A stretch of DNA of 64,000 nucleotides from the NCBI RefSeq assembly GCF_028858725.1, contig NC_084760.1, forward strand, positions 58,429,367 through 58,493,366, read 5' to 3'. Below, one piece after another: positions 1 to 11,975 of the stretch. The number at the start of each line of letters is the position of its first letter. Position 1 is the first letter of the stretch. The notes below the pieces were generated by a model, which worked only from the letters and a program-made list of their open reading frames with translations, ran no database searches and was not told the origin of the DNA. The position numbers and the translations under genes are program-made. Source of the DNA: Colius striatus. Lineage: Eukaryota > Chordata > Aves > Coliiformes > Coliidae.

Positions 1-614
1 ATAATCCATATAAAAAAATAAGTTGCATGGACTGGTAGATAGGAACCTATACATGCAATTTGAAAATATACCATTATAGGAAGAACTAATAGAATATTAA
101 GAAATGGAAAGACAAGATTTCTTTCTCCAGCCTTGGGCAAATAACTTTATCTCTCTTATCCATTCCTCTTTTTTTTTCCTTACATTTTTACCAGCTTTAT
201 ATTTACGCTGGCAGACGTATATTGCCAGCAATGTAACTCCTTTGCACTTCAAAAATTCCTGACAACTATCAAGATGCAGTGATTCTAAATTAATAAAATA
301 ATATCAGTCTGTCTGGACCTCAGTGACACAGAGAGATTTTACCTAGTCATGAGATTCTAGCCTGTTACAACTTTGTAACTCATTGTAACATCAAATTAGA
401 AAGTTTTAAATCTTTTATTGTGGTTTAGGCACAATTGGTAGCAATAAATATATGTGATAATGAGTGCTGGACATTCTTGTTTCTGTCTCAAAGGTGATAA
501 GCAAGTAGCGCTTGTTTCTAAGACTGGGTTGAATCCTTTCTGACTGTTAGGAGATTTGCTGGATTCAGTCAGTTTTCTGGAGTACTGTCAATGGAATTTA
601 CTTTTTCTATCTAG

Positions 615-712
615 CCATGGCCCCCACTCAGCAGACTTACTAAAGAGAAGACAAACAATAACATCATCAGCTTCATTTTGCTGGAGAAAAAAACACTTCT
701 GTGAAGCAAAAG
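615..712 (+). CDS. Possible internal exon, phase-compatible with the 1869 exon
   Basis: The acceptor-like CTTTTTCTATCTAG ends at 614 and the donor-like sequence AAAG|GTGAAG starts at 713. Between them one frame is open: one base, 32 codons (HGPHSADLLKRRQTITSSAS...), then a single G. That G combines with the AA starting at 1869 to make GAA, so the phases of the two candidate exons agree. The peptide is unrecognised and no upstream partner exon is clear. This could be coincidence. Confidence 0.15.
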
Positions 713-1868
713 GTGAAGCTAGCAAAGACAAATTTACTCTTTTGGGTTTTTTTTGCCAACTAATGTTTGTGTAACACAAGAGGGCTTAATTTCACAGTGA
801 TGTTAGTTTGACTTATTTAATGACAACTGGTTTATCAAGTTGCTTTTAAAAGATAAAAAAAAATCTATGAAAGGTGCACAGTTCTGGCAACAAGTTAATA
901 GGGAACAGCCTGCTACAGCCTAGAGTATATGAGCCCTCGCTTGCCAATCTAACAGTCATTCCCTGTTGGTATGATTGGATTATTTCATTGGATTATTTCC
1001 CAGACGGGCATTAATGTGTTTGTAGGGCACATTCAGTTAAAGGGTCAATGTTTATTAAAGCTGCAGATATTGCATTTGCTCTGAGCATATAATTAAAACA
1101 GCAGATTGCTCTCTGTTTTGCCTTTCATACAGTAGGTTGTATCATAAAACAGCTCTGGATGATTTTGCCACCTGTTTTTATCAAGAGCTTTAAAGTAGAA
1201 TATATTTTAGCCTCCTTATATGAAATGAAATTGTATTTTTCCGTAAAGCTATGGTTTTCAAAGATTATGATTTATACTGTAGTCAGGGAAATTCCATATT
1301 GTATCCTTTGGTTTATGGATTTCTTGTACCTTTCTACCTCCAGACCTCCCTGCTTTTGGTGTTTAATTTGGGGAGAGGATATCTGCAGTGAAATAAACAT
1401 GACTTAGGTCTCTAATTTCTATACATATGATATTATACATAGCCATTATTCCATAAAAGCAAGATTCTGATGTGATTGTGATTAAATCATGCTTTGTAAT
1501 GTAATACTAGTAACACTCATTGTCTTAAAATTCCTCTCTCTAAAATATCAGTGATGTCTATCTTCAGGAAGATTGTTTTTTCTTACCTATCCTGTCTTGC
1601 CCAAGTCCATTTTGCACTTCACATTATATAAGATTGTTTCAGTTAAATGGTGAGCAAAAATATGGTTTTTATATATAATATGTTGTGTACTAGGTATTAG
1701 AAATTGACTGTTGAAATTAAGCAATCTTTCATCAGTGGTTTTAATAATATTAAGCAGTAAAATATAGTATTCCCAGACATTAAAATACTATGTTTGTTGC
1801 TCTAATACACAATATCTACCATGCAAAGCCAGTATTCAAATGTTTTGTTTCCCTTATTCTTTCTTTAG

Positions 1869-1963
1869 AAGAAAGTCTCAGAGACACATCCCCCAGTTCA
1901 GCTAAGAAGAAATCTGCAGACCTGAAAAACGAAGGCAGAATTACTCCTTGGTTTTCAGAGTAA
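1869..1963 (+). CDS. Possible last coding exon of an unidentified plus-strand gene (partial)
   Basis: A C/T-rich tract ends in TTTAG at 1864-1868. Two bases then complete a split codon, followed by 30 codons (ESLRDTSPSSAKKKSADLKN..., ending TPWFSE) and TAA at 1961-1963. The peptide is hydrophilic, Ser/Lys-rich and typical of a protein C-terminus, but I do not recognise it. If real, the gene body lies mostly to the left of this window. Canonical AATAAA motifs downstream occur only at about 4319, 4438 and 4499, so the 3' UTR would be long and would include a CR1 copy. A short open frame behind a decent acceptor can arise by chance, so this is a weak call. Confidence 0.3.
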
Positions 1964-2454
1964 CCTTTTGACCATATGTCATTAAGAAGCTAGATCTCTT
2001 CTAAGAGCTTCTTCCAATTGTACTGGCTTAGTGCTATTCCAGAAGCTTATCGTGTCTAATCACGCTAAAAGAATCCTAATCAGGCCTTAGGCTAAAATGC
2101 TGCATTGACAGAAAAGATGGACAGTGAGTAAGTTATGGCATTTGCTTCTATTGATGGTCTTATCAAATAACTGCATTTCTAACCCCTGGAGTTAAAAACT
2201 ATGAAATGTCATTGAAAATCAAAATCGGACTTTTGTTCTCAGGTAGATGAACAAGTTAGGTCTGCAAGTAAGTCTTAGATTGTAACCTTGACTCATATTC
2301 AAGGGTTTGGATCTGCAAGACGAGTTGGATGGGCAACATTCAGGCATAATGCTTTGCATTAGACATTTATTTAAGAAGTGTCCTTCAGACCTGCTTATAT
2401 TGTCTGTCCAAGCAGTACAGGATTTCTTCAGGACTTTTCCTAGAATTATGTCAT

Positions 2455-3350
2455 TATTACAGTCAGAAAAGACCTTTAAAATCATTGAGTCCAACCACCA
2501 ACCCAAGCCCATCACTAAACTAAACCATATCCCTCAGCACATCATCTATGAGTCTTTTGACTATCTCTAGGGATGGTGACTCCATCACCTCCGTGGGCAG
2601 CCCATTCCAATGCTTAGTAATCCTCATGGTAAAAAAGTTCTTCCTAATCTCCAAACTAAACCTCCCCTGGCACAACTTGAGTCCATTTCCTTGTGTCCTA
2701 TCAGTTCATTACCGAAGAGAAGAGATTGACCCTCACCTCACTATAACTACCCTGCAGGTAGTTGTAGAGACTGTTCATGTCTTATCTCAGCCTCCTCTTC
2801 TCCAGGCTAAATAACCCCAATTCCTTCGCATGCTCCTCATAAGACTTGTTCTCCAGACCCTTCATCAGTTTTGTTGCCTGTCTCTGGACACACTCTAGCA
2901 CCTCAGTGTCCTCCTTGTAGTGAAGGGCCCAAAATTGAACACAGTATTCAAGGTGCAGCTTTTCCAGCACCAAGTACAGGAGGACAATCACTCTTCTGGT
3001 TCTGCTGGTCACACTATTTCTGATATAAGCCAGGATGCCGTTGGCCTTTTTGGCCAACTGGGTACACTGCTGGCCCATATTACAACTGGCTGTTGATTAA
3101 CACCCCCAGGTCCTTTTCCACCAGACAACTTTCCTACCACTCTGCCCCAAGCCTGTAGTGTTGCATGGGGTTATTGTGGCCCAAGTGCAGGACCCAGCAC
3201 TTAACTTTGTTGAACCTCATACAATTGGCCTTAGCCCATGGATCCAACCTGTTCAGGTCCCTCTTCCCCTTTGAGATCTGTGGCCTTAACAGCTCTCAAA
3301 ATTCCTGCAGTTTGTGTTCTCTCATCCTATTTAGTGTTACTCCAGGGATC
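2455..3350 (-). mobile_element. CR1 LINE fragment, about 0.9 kb
   Basis: Minus-strand CR1. The low-coordinate side carries the reverse complement of the usual 3' region (AAAGACCTTTAAAATCATTGAGTCCAACC in pieces; GGGATGGTGACTCCATCACC). Further up, an ORF on the minus strand reads the C-terminal RT region ([26 protein letters not shown] and [15 protein letters not shown] in fragments). It is truncated at about 3350 and has stops, so it is inactive. The octamer tail is degraded. Confidence 0.85.
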
Positions 3351-6300
3351 TGAAAAATAGCCATGCTCTACTCCTGACTCCACTGATGCACTACATACCG
3401 TCCTGGAGCTCTCTCCATGGTTGTGTTATGACAAGATTGACGAGAAGATTTCTGTGATGTTGGTTTTCTTTTACTTGGATAACTAACAGAGTTTAAGAGT
3501 GTAAAAAGGCATGATGCTCAACTGATTTTAATTGGTATTTTGTCTCACATGTTTCATGGACACAGTCACTGTGAAATGTAAACTATCAAGCTCAGATTGG
3601 GTTTACCTGCAATTATCTAAACCAAATTTATTTGGTAGTAACCTACTCTGCTTTGCATGACTTCTGTTTCTAAAGGATTCAGGTTAGGCCCACAATAGCA
3701 AAGTGTGTGACCCACATGATCAGAAGGATGATGGCAGTGTTCACTTTTTAAGAAAAAATGCAAATGACCATCTGTGTAAACCAGTCTATGAGTTCAATTA
3801 TCTGATCACTGATTATTACATAAAAGCATCACATTGAACCAACATCATTGAACTAGGAGAGAAGGCTGCCAACTTATGTTTCTCTTGTCATGGTTGCTAT
3901 ACCAGGTTGAGCAGCCTAGGGAGGTTTGGGGAAGTTGTTTCCTGAAACCTACTGAAAACACACAAAGGTGAGTTGCTTGTGAGTGCAAGTGAGAGAGGCA
4001 GGGACTAACAGTGCAAACAGAGAATGAGGAGATATCTAAGAAGAACAGAGTGCAGATATCTCACTGTTCCTTAATTGTGATGGAAAAGTCTTTTCTAGGG
4101 AACAAGGGGATCTTTTCTCGAGATCAAGAGTTGCAACTGGAATTTGTTGTGACCCATTAAGTCTCTGATTTGCAGAACAGGACAAGACTGAAGGAAGGGT
4201 TCTTTCTACCCAATAATGACACCTGGGGCAGAGGAGAAATTTTTTTGTAAAATATTTGTTTCTGATCTACTTCCCTGTATTCTTTTAAGTTTGTGTGCTT
4301 CAGTAAGACAATTATTGGAAATAAATGCTCCAGAAGTTCTGTAAATACTAACAAAATGATTGACCCATCTTTCCTTTGGACTGATTTAGGTTGACTCACC
4401 TTTAAAAATTTGGCTCACTTCCCATGACACTATTCCTAATAAAACTTTCTCCTGAAGTGTAATTAGCAAGTCTGTACCAATGAGATTAGTGTTGTCTAAT
4501 AAAACTGATAACTTAATGCCTGCTCTGTATCCCCATCTGATGCCTCAGCTGGCAAGACATTCCTCTCTGTAGCCATCACTCCTAGGATTAGTTAACAGCT
4601 GATTAAATCTCAGGAAAGCCCTTGTATCCTATGGATTGGGTGCTAGCCATGCTTCCTGCAAGCAGGTGTGAGACCAGATATATTCTGCTGATAGAGGGTT
4701 ATGCCTTTGCAACTGTGCAGATTGCTGTGAGTAGTAGCACCAGAGATGCAAGCCACAGATGGCAACAAGGGGCTGCAGCTGTCTAGATAAGGCTTAGTAT
4801 CCTTGAAGCAGCTGCACTGGGAATTTGGTAGATGTAGCATGGCTTATGTGTGCTGAGCATTCTCCTTTAATCCTTCTGCCTTCACTTTATCTTTGCTCAT
4901 TACATTATTATTACAAATTATGATCATTACTAAAGCACCAACAATATGGCAAACTGTTGACATAGTCCCATGTCCTATGTTCTCTGGGTTCCTGGCCTAA
5001 GGTAGACTAAGCTTGGAATTCATTGCTAATTGTTACTTTTCTTGTGCTTTTTGTTTTGTTTATGTTTGCTTTCGGAAGAATTTTGTGGGTGTCAGGGGCC
5101 TTGTGCCTAAAGGGTAAATAGCATTTTTAATGGTAGCCCATGACACAGAAACATGACACAAGGCTTAATTACTGAGCTCAATCCCTTTGAACGTACCACT
5201 GAAGCCAGAAAATAAGGATAAAAGTTAACCTTGATGGAATACTTACATTTCAGCTGTTATTAAAACTATGTTCAATTTTGCACAAAGTGAAATTAGGATT
5301 AACCTTATACGTATCAATTTCTTTGGCACTGCTCTCTTAGTGTTTCTTTTTTTCCTCTGTTTTGTTTCTCCAGTCACTTCCAAATTTGTTCCTCAAGATT
5401 CTTACCCCATCTTCTTTCCCACTGTGTTTATTTATTTGATTAGCTATTAATAAATCCTTTCTCTCTTATCATTCTCTGTGTCATCATTATTACTTTGGCA
5501 TTAGCACAGAAAGTGTACAGTAAAGCTCCTCTTGGTATTGGAGCAAATATTTTTCTCTGAAGCATCCATGAAGAATTTGGATTAGTACTATGTCACATGC
5601 AAAGGCAGACTGATCTGCTGGTGTATTGCATCCTCTCTGGAGGGGACTGGATCTTGCTCCCACACATTCCTCATTTTCTGACAAGCTGATTAGGTCCCTA
5701 TTACCGTGTGAAGGAATTCACAGAGATATTTTAATTTTTACCCTGGTAGAAATTGCCTTTCTACACACAATGTCACCTGAGGAGCAACAAAGGTAAAGGG
5801 CCATCTCAGTGTCATCTTTTCCCAACTCCTGTCTGACTGGAGTTTGCTAGCAGGTGCCTAAGTGGACCTAAATCATTCTTAGATTGGGAATTCTGCAGGG
5901 ATATTAGCTTTGGTTCTGTCTCAAGGTGAAAAAGACCCTCTGTGGTGATCACTGTAAAAAGATTTTCCCATTTTTAGATTTTTTTCTGCACTGACTTTGG
6001 GGCTACAAGGCAATAACTACTTAGGAGCAGTGTGTATGCCTGAACCAATTCTGTAGTAGAGGTCAGGGAAAGGAATACATAAGGACACACAGAGAAATAA
6101 TATTTGCTTCTAATATTATTTATTTAGTGTTTTTTCAAATTCCTTTGGAAAACAAAAAATTAAACATAGAGATAATTCCAGAGAAATGAGAAGGATTTTA
6201 TTTTAAATATTTTGAATTAATGAGAGGTTTGGTGAAGTAAAAGAAATGAAAACTGTTCACACAGAATATATCAACTTGTATCAACTACAGAAGCTTGAAT

Positions 6301-6814
6301 TACTCTTTGTGTAAAACTGTAGAACATGTTTACAGGTTATGTTATATCAGATGATTTTCCCTGCTCTGCCTTCCTCTCCTCTCCTTCTGAGCTTTTTCCT
6401 TCCTGGGATTTTTATTTTTCTTTTCACTTGCTTTCAACTTCTGACTTCTTGGTATTTTCCAGTCTCTCACCACACTTTTTCTCCTCCTCTCCCCTTTTGC
6501 CTTTTTTACTGCATTTGCTCTGTCTTTGGTTTCTCTCCCATGTGCCTTTTCTGTTTCATATCACTTGCTGCTTCCCTCTAGATATCATTATATTTCTATC
6601 TTAAAAGGCAAAAAAGTTAAATGGGAAAGGCATCATTCAGTTAAATATTTATAATGGGCTGTTTGCTGCGTTATATACCTTCATGTTTTCCTGGAACAAA
6701 GTGACAGAGATAAAATGAAGAATGAAGGAAAGAGAAAAAGAAGCGTTGACTGTCAGGATCATCATGGAAGCACGGTATAGGGAGGAATATTGACCTGAAG
6801 CTTCCCTGGTATTC
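3351..6814. other. Unassigned sequence between CR1 copies
   Basis: AT-rich unique sequence. A pyrimidine-rich patch lies at about 6355-6545. AATAAA motifs occur at about 4319, 4438 and 4499. No gene, RNA gene or repeat was recognised. Confidence 0.5.
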
Positions 6815-7361
6815 CTTTTTGGGTTAATCTGGAGTACTGTGTCCAGTTCTGAGCTCCTCAGCTCAAGAGGGACAGGGAAGTGCTGCAGAGAGTCCAGTGC
6901 AGGGCCACCAAGATGATCAGGGGACTGGAACATCTTTCATATGAGGAAAGGCTGCCGAAATTGGAGTTGTTTAGTCTGGAGAAGAGGAGATTGAGGGGAG
7001 ATCTTATTAACATTCATAAATATCTAAAGAATGAGTGTCAGGAGTTTGGGACATCCCTCTTTTCTATAATAGATAGTAACAGGACGAGGAGTAATGGGAT
7101 GAAGCTGGAACACAAAAAGTTCCACTTAAATATAAGAAAAAACTATTTCACTGTGAGGGTGAGGGAGCCCTGGCACAGGCTGCCCAGAGGGGTTGTGGAG
7201 GCTCCTTCCTTGGAGGTCTTCAAGACCCGCCTGGACATGTTCCTATGCGGCCTGATCTAGGTGAACCTGCTTTGGCTGGGGAGTTGGACTAGATGATCTC
7301 TAAAGGTCCCTTCCAACCCTGCCATTCTATGGTTCTATGATTCTGTGATTCTATGATTCTA
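6815..7361 (+). mobile_element. CR1 LINE 3' fragment
   Basis: Plus-strand CR1. A 126-codon open frame (6880-7260) reads the CR1 ORF2 C-terminus ([58 protein letters not shown]). It is followed by the short 3' UTR (GGACTAGATGATCTCTAAAGG, TTCCAACC) and a run of ATTCTATG-like octamers ending near 7361. The reading frame is well preserved, so this is a fairly young 5'-truncated insertion. Confidence 0.93.
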
Positions 7362-8790
7362 ATCTATGCTTCGAATATTGGCTTTGCACTATAAAATTAA
7401 GATCTTGGAATTTCCTTGCCTCAGAGAGGCAGTGTGAAGACAAATATATTAAAAGTTTAGGGGGTAAACAAGTTAAAACAAAGCAATGACACCATAAAAT
7501 AATGAGAAACAGTGAACTTCAAAGTGGCAACAGCTTGACAAATACTTAAACAGTGGACAAAAATACTTAATTTTCAAACTTTGTGTTTTCAAACTGATTG
7601 CCAGCTACTACAGAACCTAATAAATATTCCAACATTTTCCATATGAGCTCTTGGGACAACATACAATCAAAATATTTTTGAGGTACATTTCTTTCTCCGC
7701 TCAATTTTAGGATTTTTTTTTTTTTTCAGATGTATATGTCATCTGGACAACTAATAATAATGCAGAAGAATTGGCTAAATGATTTCTAGAATTCAGTGAT
7801 CATTTAAAAAAAAATTGTAGTTCTGAAAAGAAATACTGAAAATTGAAATTTGATTTCACTGCAGGACATTTGATTTGTTCCATTTTTATTACAACCATAT
7901 TTTCAGAGTAACCAGTCAGTGCAAAGTGAATTTGGTACATGTAGTTCAGAACTGACCTTACAAAATAAAAATGAATAATCAAGGACAGAGAGTCAATGAA
8001 ATGATGTTAGCCTCAAGAACATCTTTCACTAGCTCTTGTGATATCTCTCTGACATTTTAGTAGGGAAAACATTTATACTGCTACAGGAAAAAAAAGGGAA
8101 AGGATGCAAAAATATGGAAAAGAATCTCCAGTTATTAAGTGTCAATACAGTTTTGATGTGAAAGTAAATTAAGCATTGTTAATGGACTAAAGATATGAGC
8201 TAGAGCCTTGATCCACTAAGTCAGTGATTATACTGCAGCTGAGTCAGTGGGAGTGAAGTTTTCACCCTAACTTCAGATTTAAGCTTTTGAAAGCCTTCAT
8301 AAAGAAACAAATACTTGAAGTTCCTCAGTTTATGCACAAGAGATACTGTATTTGAGTCTATAATTTCAGAGTAATTTGACTGATTTAAAACTTCGTATCT
8401 ACTGTCAGAACTGGGAATTCAAGGTCTGGTGTTGACACTGCAATGCCTATAAAGCAAGAGAAGCATTTTGGGCACTGTCTGTGGTATTCTTGTTGAAAGG
8501 AAACACACTTACACATTTGCTGCTGGCGCAACAAATGAAGCAAGACTGTTTGCAAATGTTTTATTTTTGCATATAATTTGTTCCTTAGCATTTTCTTCAT
8601 GTTCACTATTTTTGATTATTTCCTTTCAGAGTTAATTTTGATAAAGCACCAACATATTACATTGAATAATCTGGGTGTAGCCAAAAGAATAGATTAGTAT
8701 TTAGTCATTCTTTTTCCTTTCTAGCTTCAGTGATTCTAATGTTTGGTAGTATAAATTTAGTGACAAAAATTCCCAAAAGTCATTATACAG
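7362..8790. other. Unassigned AT-rich sequence
   Basis: No coding signal or recognisable repeat. Poly-T tracts occur at about 7713-7726. Confidence 0.5.
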
Positions 8791-9152
8791 ATAATAGAAT
8801 AGAATTGTTTTAGCTGGAAGATACTTTTAGGGTCATTGAGTCCAGTCTTTGTCCCAGCCTTATCAACCACTAAACCACTTCCCTAAGTGCAACATCCAAC
8901 TGTCTCTTAAACACCTCCAGGGATGGTGGCTGAGCAGCCTGTTCCAATGCCTGACACCCCTTTCAGTAAAGAAATTCCTCCTCATATGCAGCCTGAACCT
9001 CCCCTAGAGCAACTTGAGGCTATTTTTCTTGTTCTATTGCTTGCTACAAGGGAGAAGAAACTAACCACTGCCTCATTACAACTTCCTTTCAGGTAGTTGT
9101 AGAGAGTGATAAGGTCTCCCCTGAGCGTTCTTTTCTCCAGGCTAAATACACT
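8791..9152 (-). mobile_element. CR1 LINE 3' fragment
   Basis: Minus-strand CR1 3' region. It starts with degraded AATAGAATAG, then GTCATTGAGTCCAGTC, ACACCTCCAGGGATGGTG, CCTGTTCCAATGCCTGACA, GTAGTTGTAGAGAGTGATAA and TTCTCCAGGCTAAA. The subfamily differs from the neighbouring copies (LINKs such as CCTTATCAACCACTAAACCA are shared with the 32.2-kb copy). Confidence 0.88.
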
Positions 9153-11975
9153 TACTGGTTGGTAATTGATAGTAATATCACCATTTTAGATTCTCCAAAC
9201 ATATTCATTCTATAGGTGGCATCATGATGTCTAATATAGACAGTTTTAAATATTTTATGTACATTATTAATAGAATTTTGCCATTGGAATATATTCAGAA
9301 ACTTCTGTATCTAAAAAGACACAATGATGTGTTTTAACAAATGAAATCCAGTGAGTCAGCCTTATATAATGAGTATTTGGTGTTGCCTTTATTATGTGCT
9401 GAACAGCATATTCAGGCTTTAACTGTAGGATGTGTAAGTGTACCTTAGCCTTTCTGAGTTGGAAGGTTCATTTATCTTGACCCCAGAAGACAATTTATCA
9501 TAAAGATGTCTGAGCATGATTTTAAAGGGAAGCTCATACAGCTTTTGTGTCCCACAACAATGACACACTTCAAAGTTCCTAAGTGCTGGCCACAAAAAGG
9601 GAATCTTGAACTACATTTTCTCTCTTAATCTAATGGTTTCTGCTAAGTGACTTCTCTACTTGGATTACTTTCTTTCCACTTTCGTGCATTTGCAGTTGTA
9701 TTCACTTGCTAATCACAGTCCCTGCTGTTTGCTGATGTTAACTGAGATTATGTAAATGATTAAATAAGGGCAATAATTGTACATGTCTTATGTAACAGAA
9801 ATCATCCTTCCTTGTAGGACAGAGTTTGCATAAGTAAGAGACCATGATTGTAGAGGGTAATGACCATTTTTGGCTTGAAAAGAGTAGTTAGTGGCTTCTT
9901 AAAAAGCCTGGGAGAAGAAAGTCCAACAAAAGCCATTTTTGAATCACACTGATGCACCAGGTAATGCCTCAAACTTCTGTGCAATGAAAGTGCTTACCCC
10001 CTTGCCAAACTTCCTTCAACAGCAAATGCACAGAGGCAATTTCAGTAATTTCTGAAGAGTTATAAAAAAAATACATTAAACAAAAGTAGGAAAGGGGAAA
10101 TAGTGGTGAATTGTTTGTGGAGAATTTTTAAATAAAGTATCAGAAGGAATTTTTACAAAACTATTTGGACAACCTCCCTCTGTCCTCAGAGATTTATATA
10201 GGATAAATAGAACAAATAATGTTCCTGCATGTTTGTTTATCTGTGAAACTTCTCCACACAAAAGGTAATGATAGCCTTTCATTGACATCATCCAAGTAAT
10301 AATATCCTTCTGCCTGTGTCATAGGGGTAATAACAAGCTTTCAAATACTTCAATGAGTAATGTATTTTTTACATTCTACATAAAAATAAAAAAGATTCCT
10401 TAAAAATGCATACCTACTATTTGTTCCAGCACAAATCTCAGTATCAATAAAATAATATGTCATGGATTCAAGTGCAGAATTCGACCGATGGTGCCAAAGA
10501 AGTAATATAAGTTCTTAGAAACTAGTTATTTTCTCAGTTTTCTTAACAATTACACAATTATGTGATTAATTTATTTTAATAAACTTTTCATCACTGTTCA
10601 ACACATGGTAAGTGTGCAGTAGGAGACAAAGAAAGGAACAGCATAACATACAAGGCTTATCAGAACTCCTCTCCTAAGTTTAATTGCAAGTTATTCATCA
10701 TTCAGCAAATTAGCCTTGAGAGGTCACTGTTGCTCACACAAGACAAAAGCATTAATGCTAAGGTATTACATAGGAAAACCGTTCAGTTAAGCAGTTACTA
10801 CTAGGATTTTTATTGTATAATCCAGTTTTATGCTGATATGCAAAGACTTTTTCAGATGATGCAGGAGGTTGTGTGAAATTGTTCATAGTGAAAATGTAAA
10901 CTTTCAAATCATTAGTTACCTAATATAGATATAGTACAATAAGATGATATACATTCATTACAATACTCTGATTAGATTGTTTCTTGTCATAACATAATGT
11001 GAAATACGTTACAATGTTATCTTTTTATTAAGCCAATATCTTTTAAAGCTAAAGATCTAGCAAGTTGTACAGAAAGTAAACTGTGTGTTTATTGAACTGT
11101 ATTTACTTCATTGAGCTTTTACTATAATCAGATAAAATATAAAAATCAAAGAAATTTCCTTCCTAAGAGGGAAAATTAACTGCATATTAACTTTTTTTAT
11201 ACTACCAGTGAGACTTCTTGTAACCTAACAAATAGAATAACTGCATTGCAGAGACAAGAATCTTAGGGATTAGACTTGCAGAAAAGCTATAGCTTCTTTC
11301 AGAACAAATTCCCTTTTCCATGTCTGTGAGCTGTTAGAATGCCCATTTTACTCTGATTGCATTCCCATCTGAAGTCATGATAAAAGCAGGCTTTTAAAGC
11401 TGTTGTATACAGAATTGTCTATTTGTCTACTCATTAAAAAAAAACAAACAAGTAATAGATCTTGTCTTACATCAAACCCAAAATTCACTGATTTGCTCTG
11501 CTCACATGTTCAATTACATTCTGCCAATAATGTGAAATCATGTTTCATCCCTTTGCAATGATAGCTCTCTCAAACTCTATCATATTCTGTAAGCTTGATT
11601 TGATAGCTGTGAGAACAGTATCTATCCCTGTGAGAAATTCCCGTTAAATTGATGGAATCACTTGCAGTAACCGCTTTAGGATGTGCATGACAAGTATGAA
11701 CAAAACCTTATAGGATTGATTTAAAATTATTTTTATGCTAAACCACCTCAAATAACATCTTTTCTTGTGACATTTTAAATAAGGGTAGTTTTGTACTTTT
11801 TGGCTATAAAGGTTATTTTCCAATTTGCTTAGAGCCACATACTTCTATGGTTAAAACCCCAATCCTGCAAAACTTCAGCATATATATTTAGTTTTAACTA
11901 GCCAAAAAAATTATTGACTAACAGGGTAAAGGTATTTATAAAATTTGAGTCTTGTTTGGTTTTCAGGAAATCTTT
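9153..11975. other. 3' flank of the SLC32A1-like gene
   Basis: AT-rich sequence downstream of the transporter stop codon. It probably contains its 3' UTR (about 11.0-11.98 kb) and then intergenic DNA. No other gene or repeat was recognised. Confidence 0.5.
11088..11093 (-). promoter_or_regulatory. Candidate polyadenylation signal for the SLC32A1-like gene
   Basis: Reading downstream from the stop codon on the minus strand, this is the first canonical AATAAA (TTTATT on +), 883 nt past the stop. A second lies at 11029-11024. The pair would give a 3' UTR of roughly 0.9 kb. No transcript evidence is available, and such hexamers are common in AT-rich DNA. Confidence 0.3.

Larger units (their letters stand above)
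1..2454. other. AT-rich left flank, no firm gene
   Basis: Apart from the two weak exon candidates at 615-712 and 1869-1963, I see only AT-rich unique sequence with short poly-T and poly-A runs. No repeat family was recognised. Confidence 0.5.

Noticed and set aside
193..257. Strong acceptor-like tract (TTTTTACCAG) followed by a short open frame ending TGA
   Set aside because: Only about 20 codons, with no family match. Its phase with the 615-712 candidate works only in a different frame from the best-looking one.
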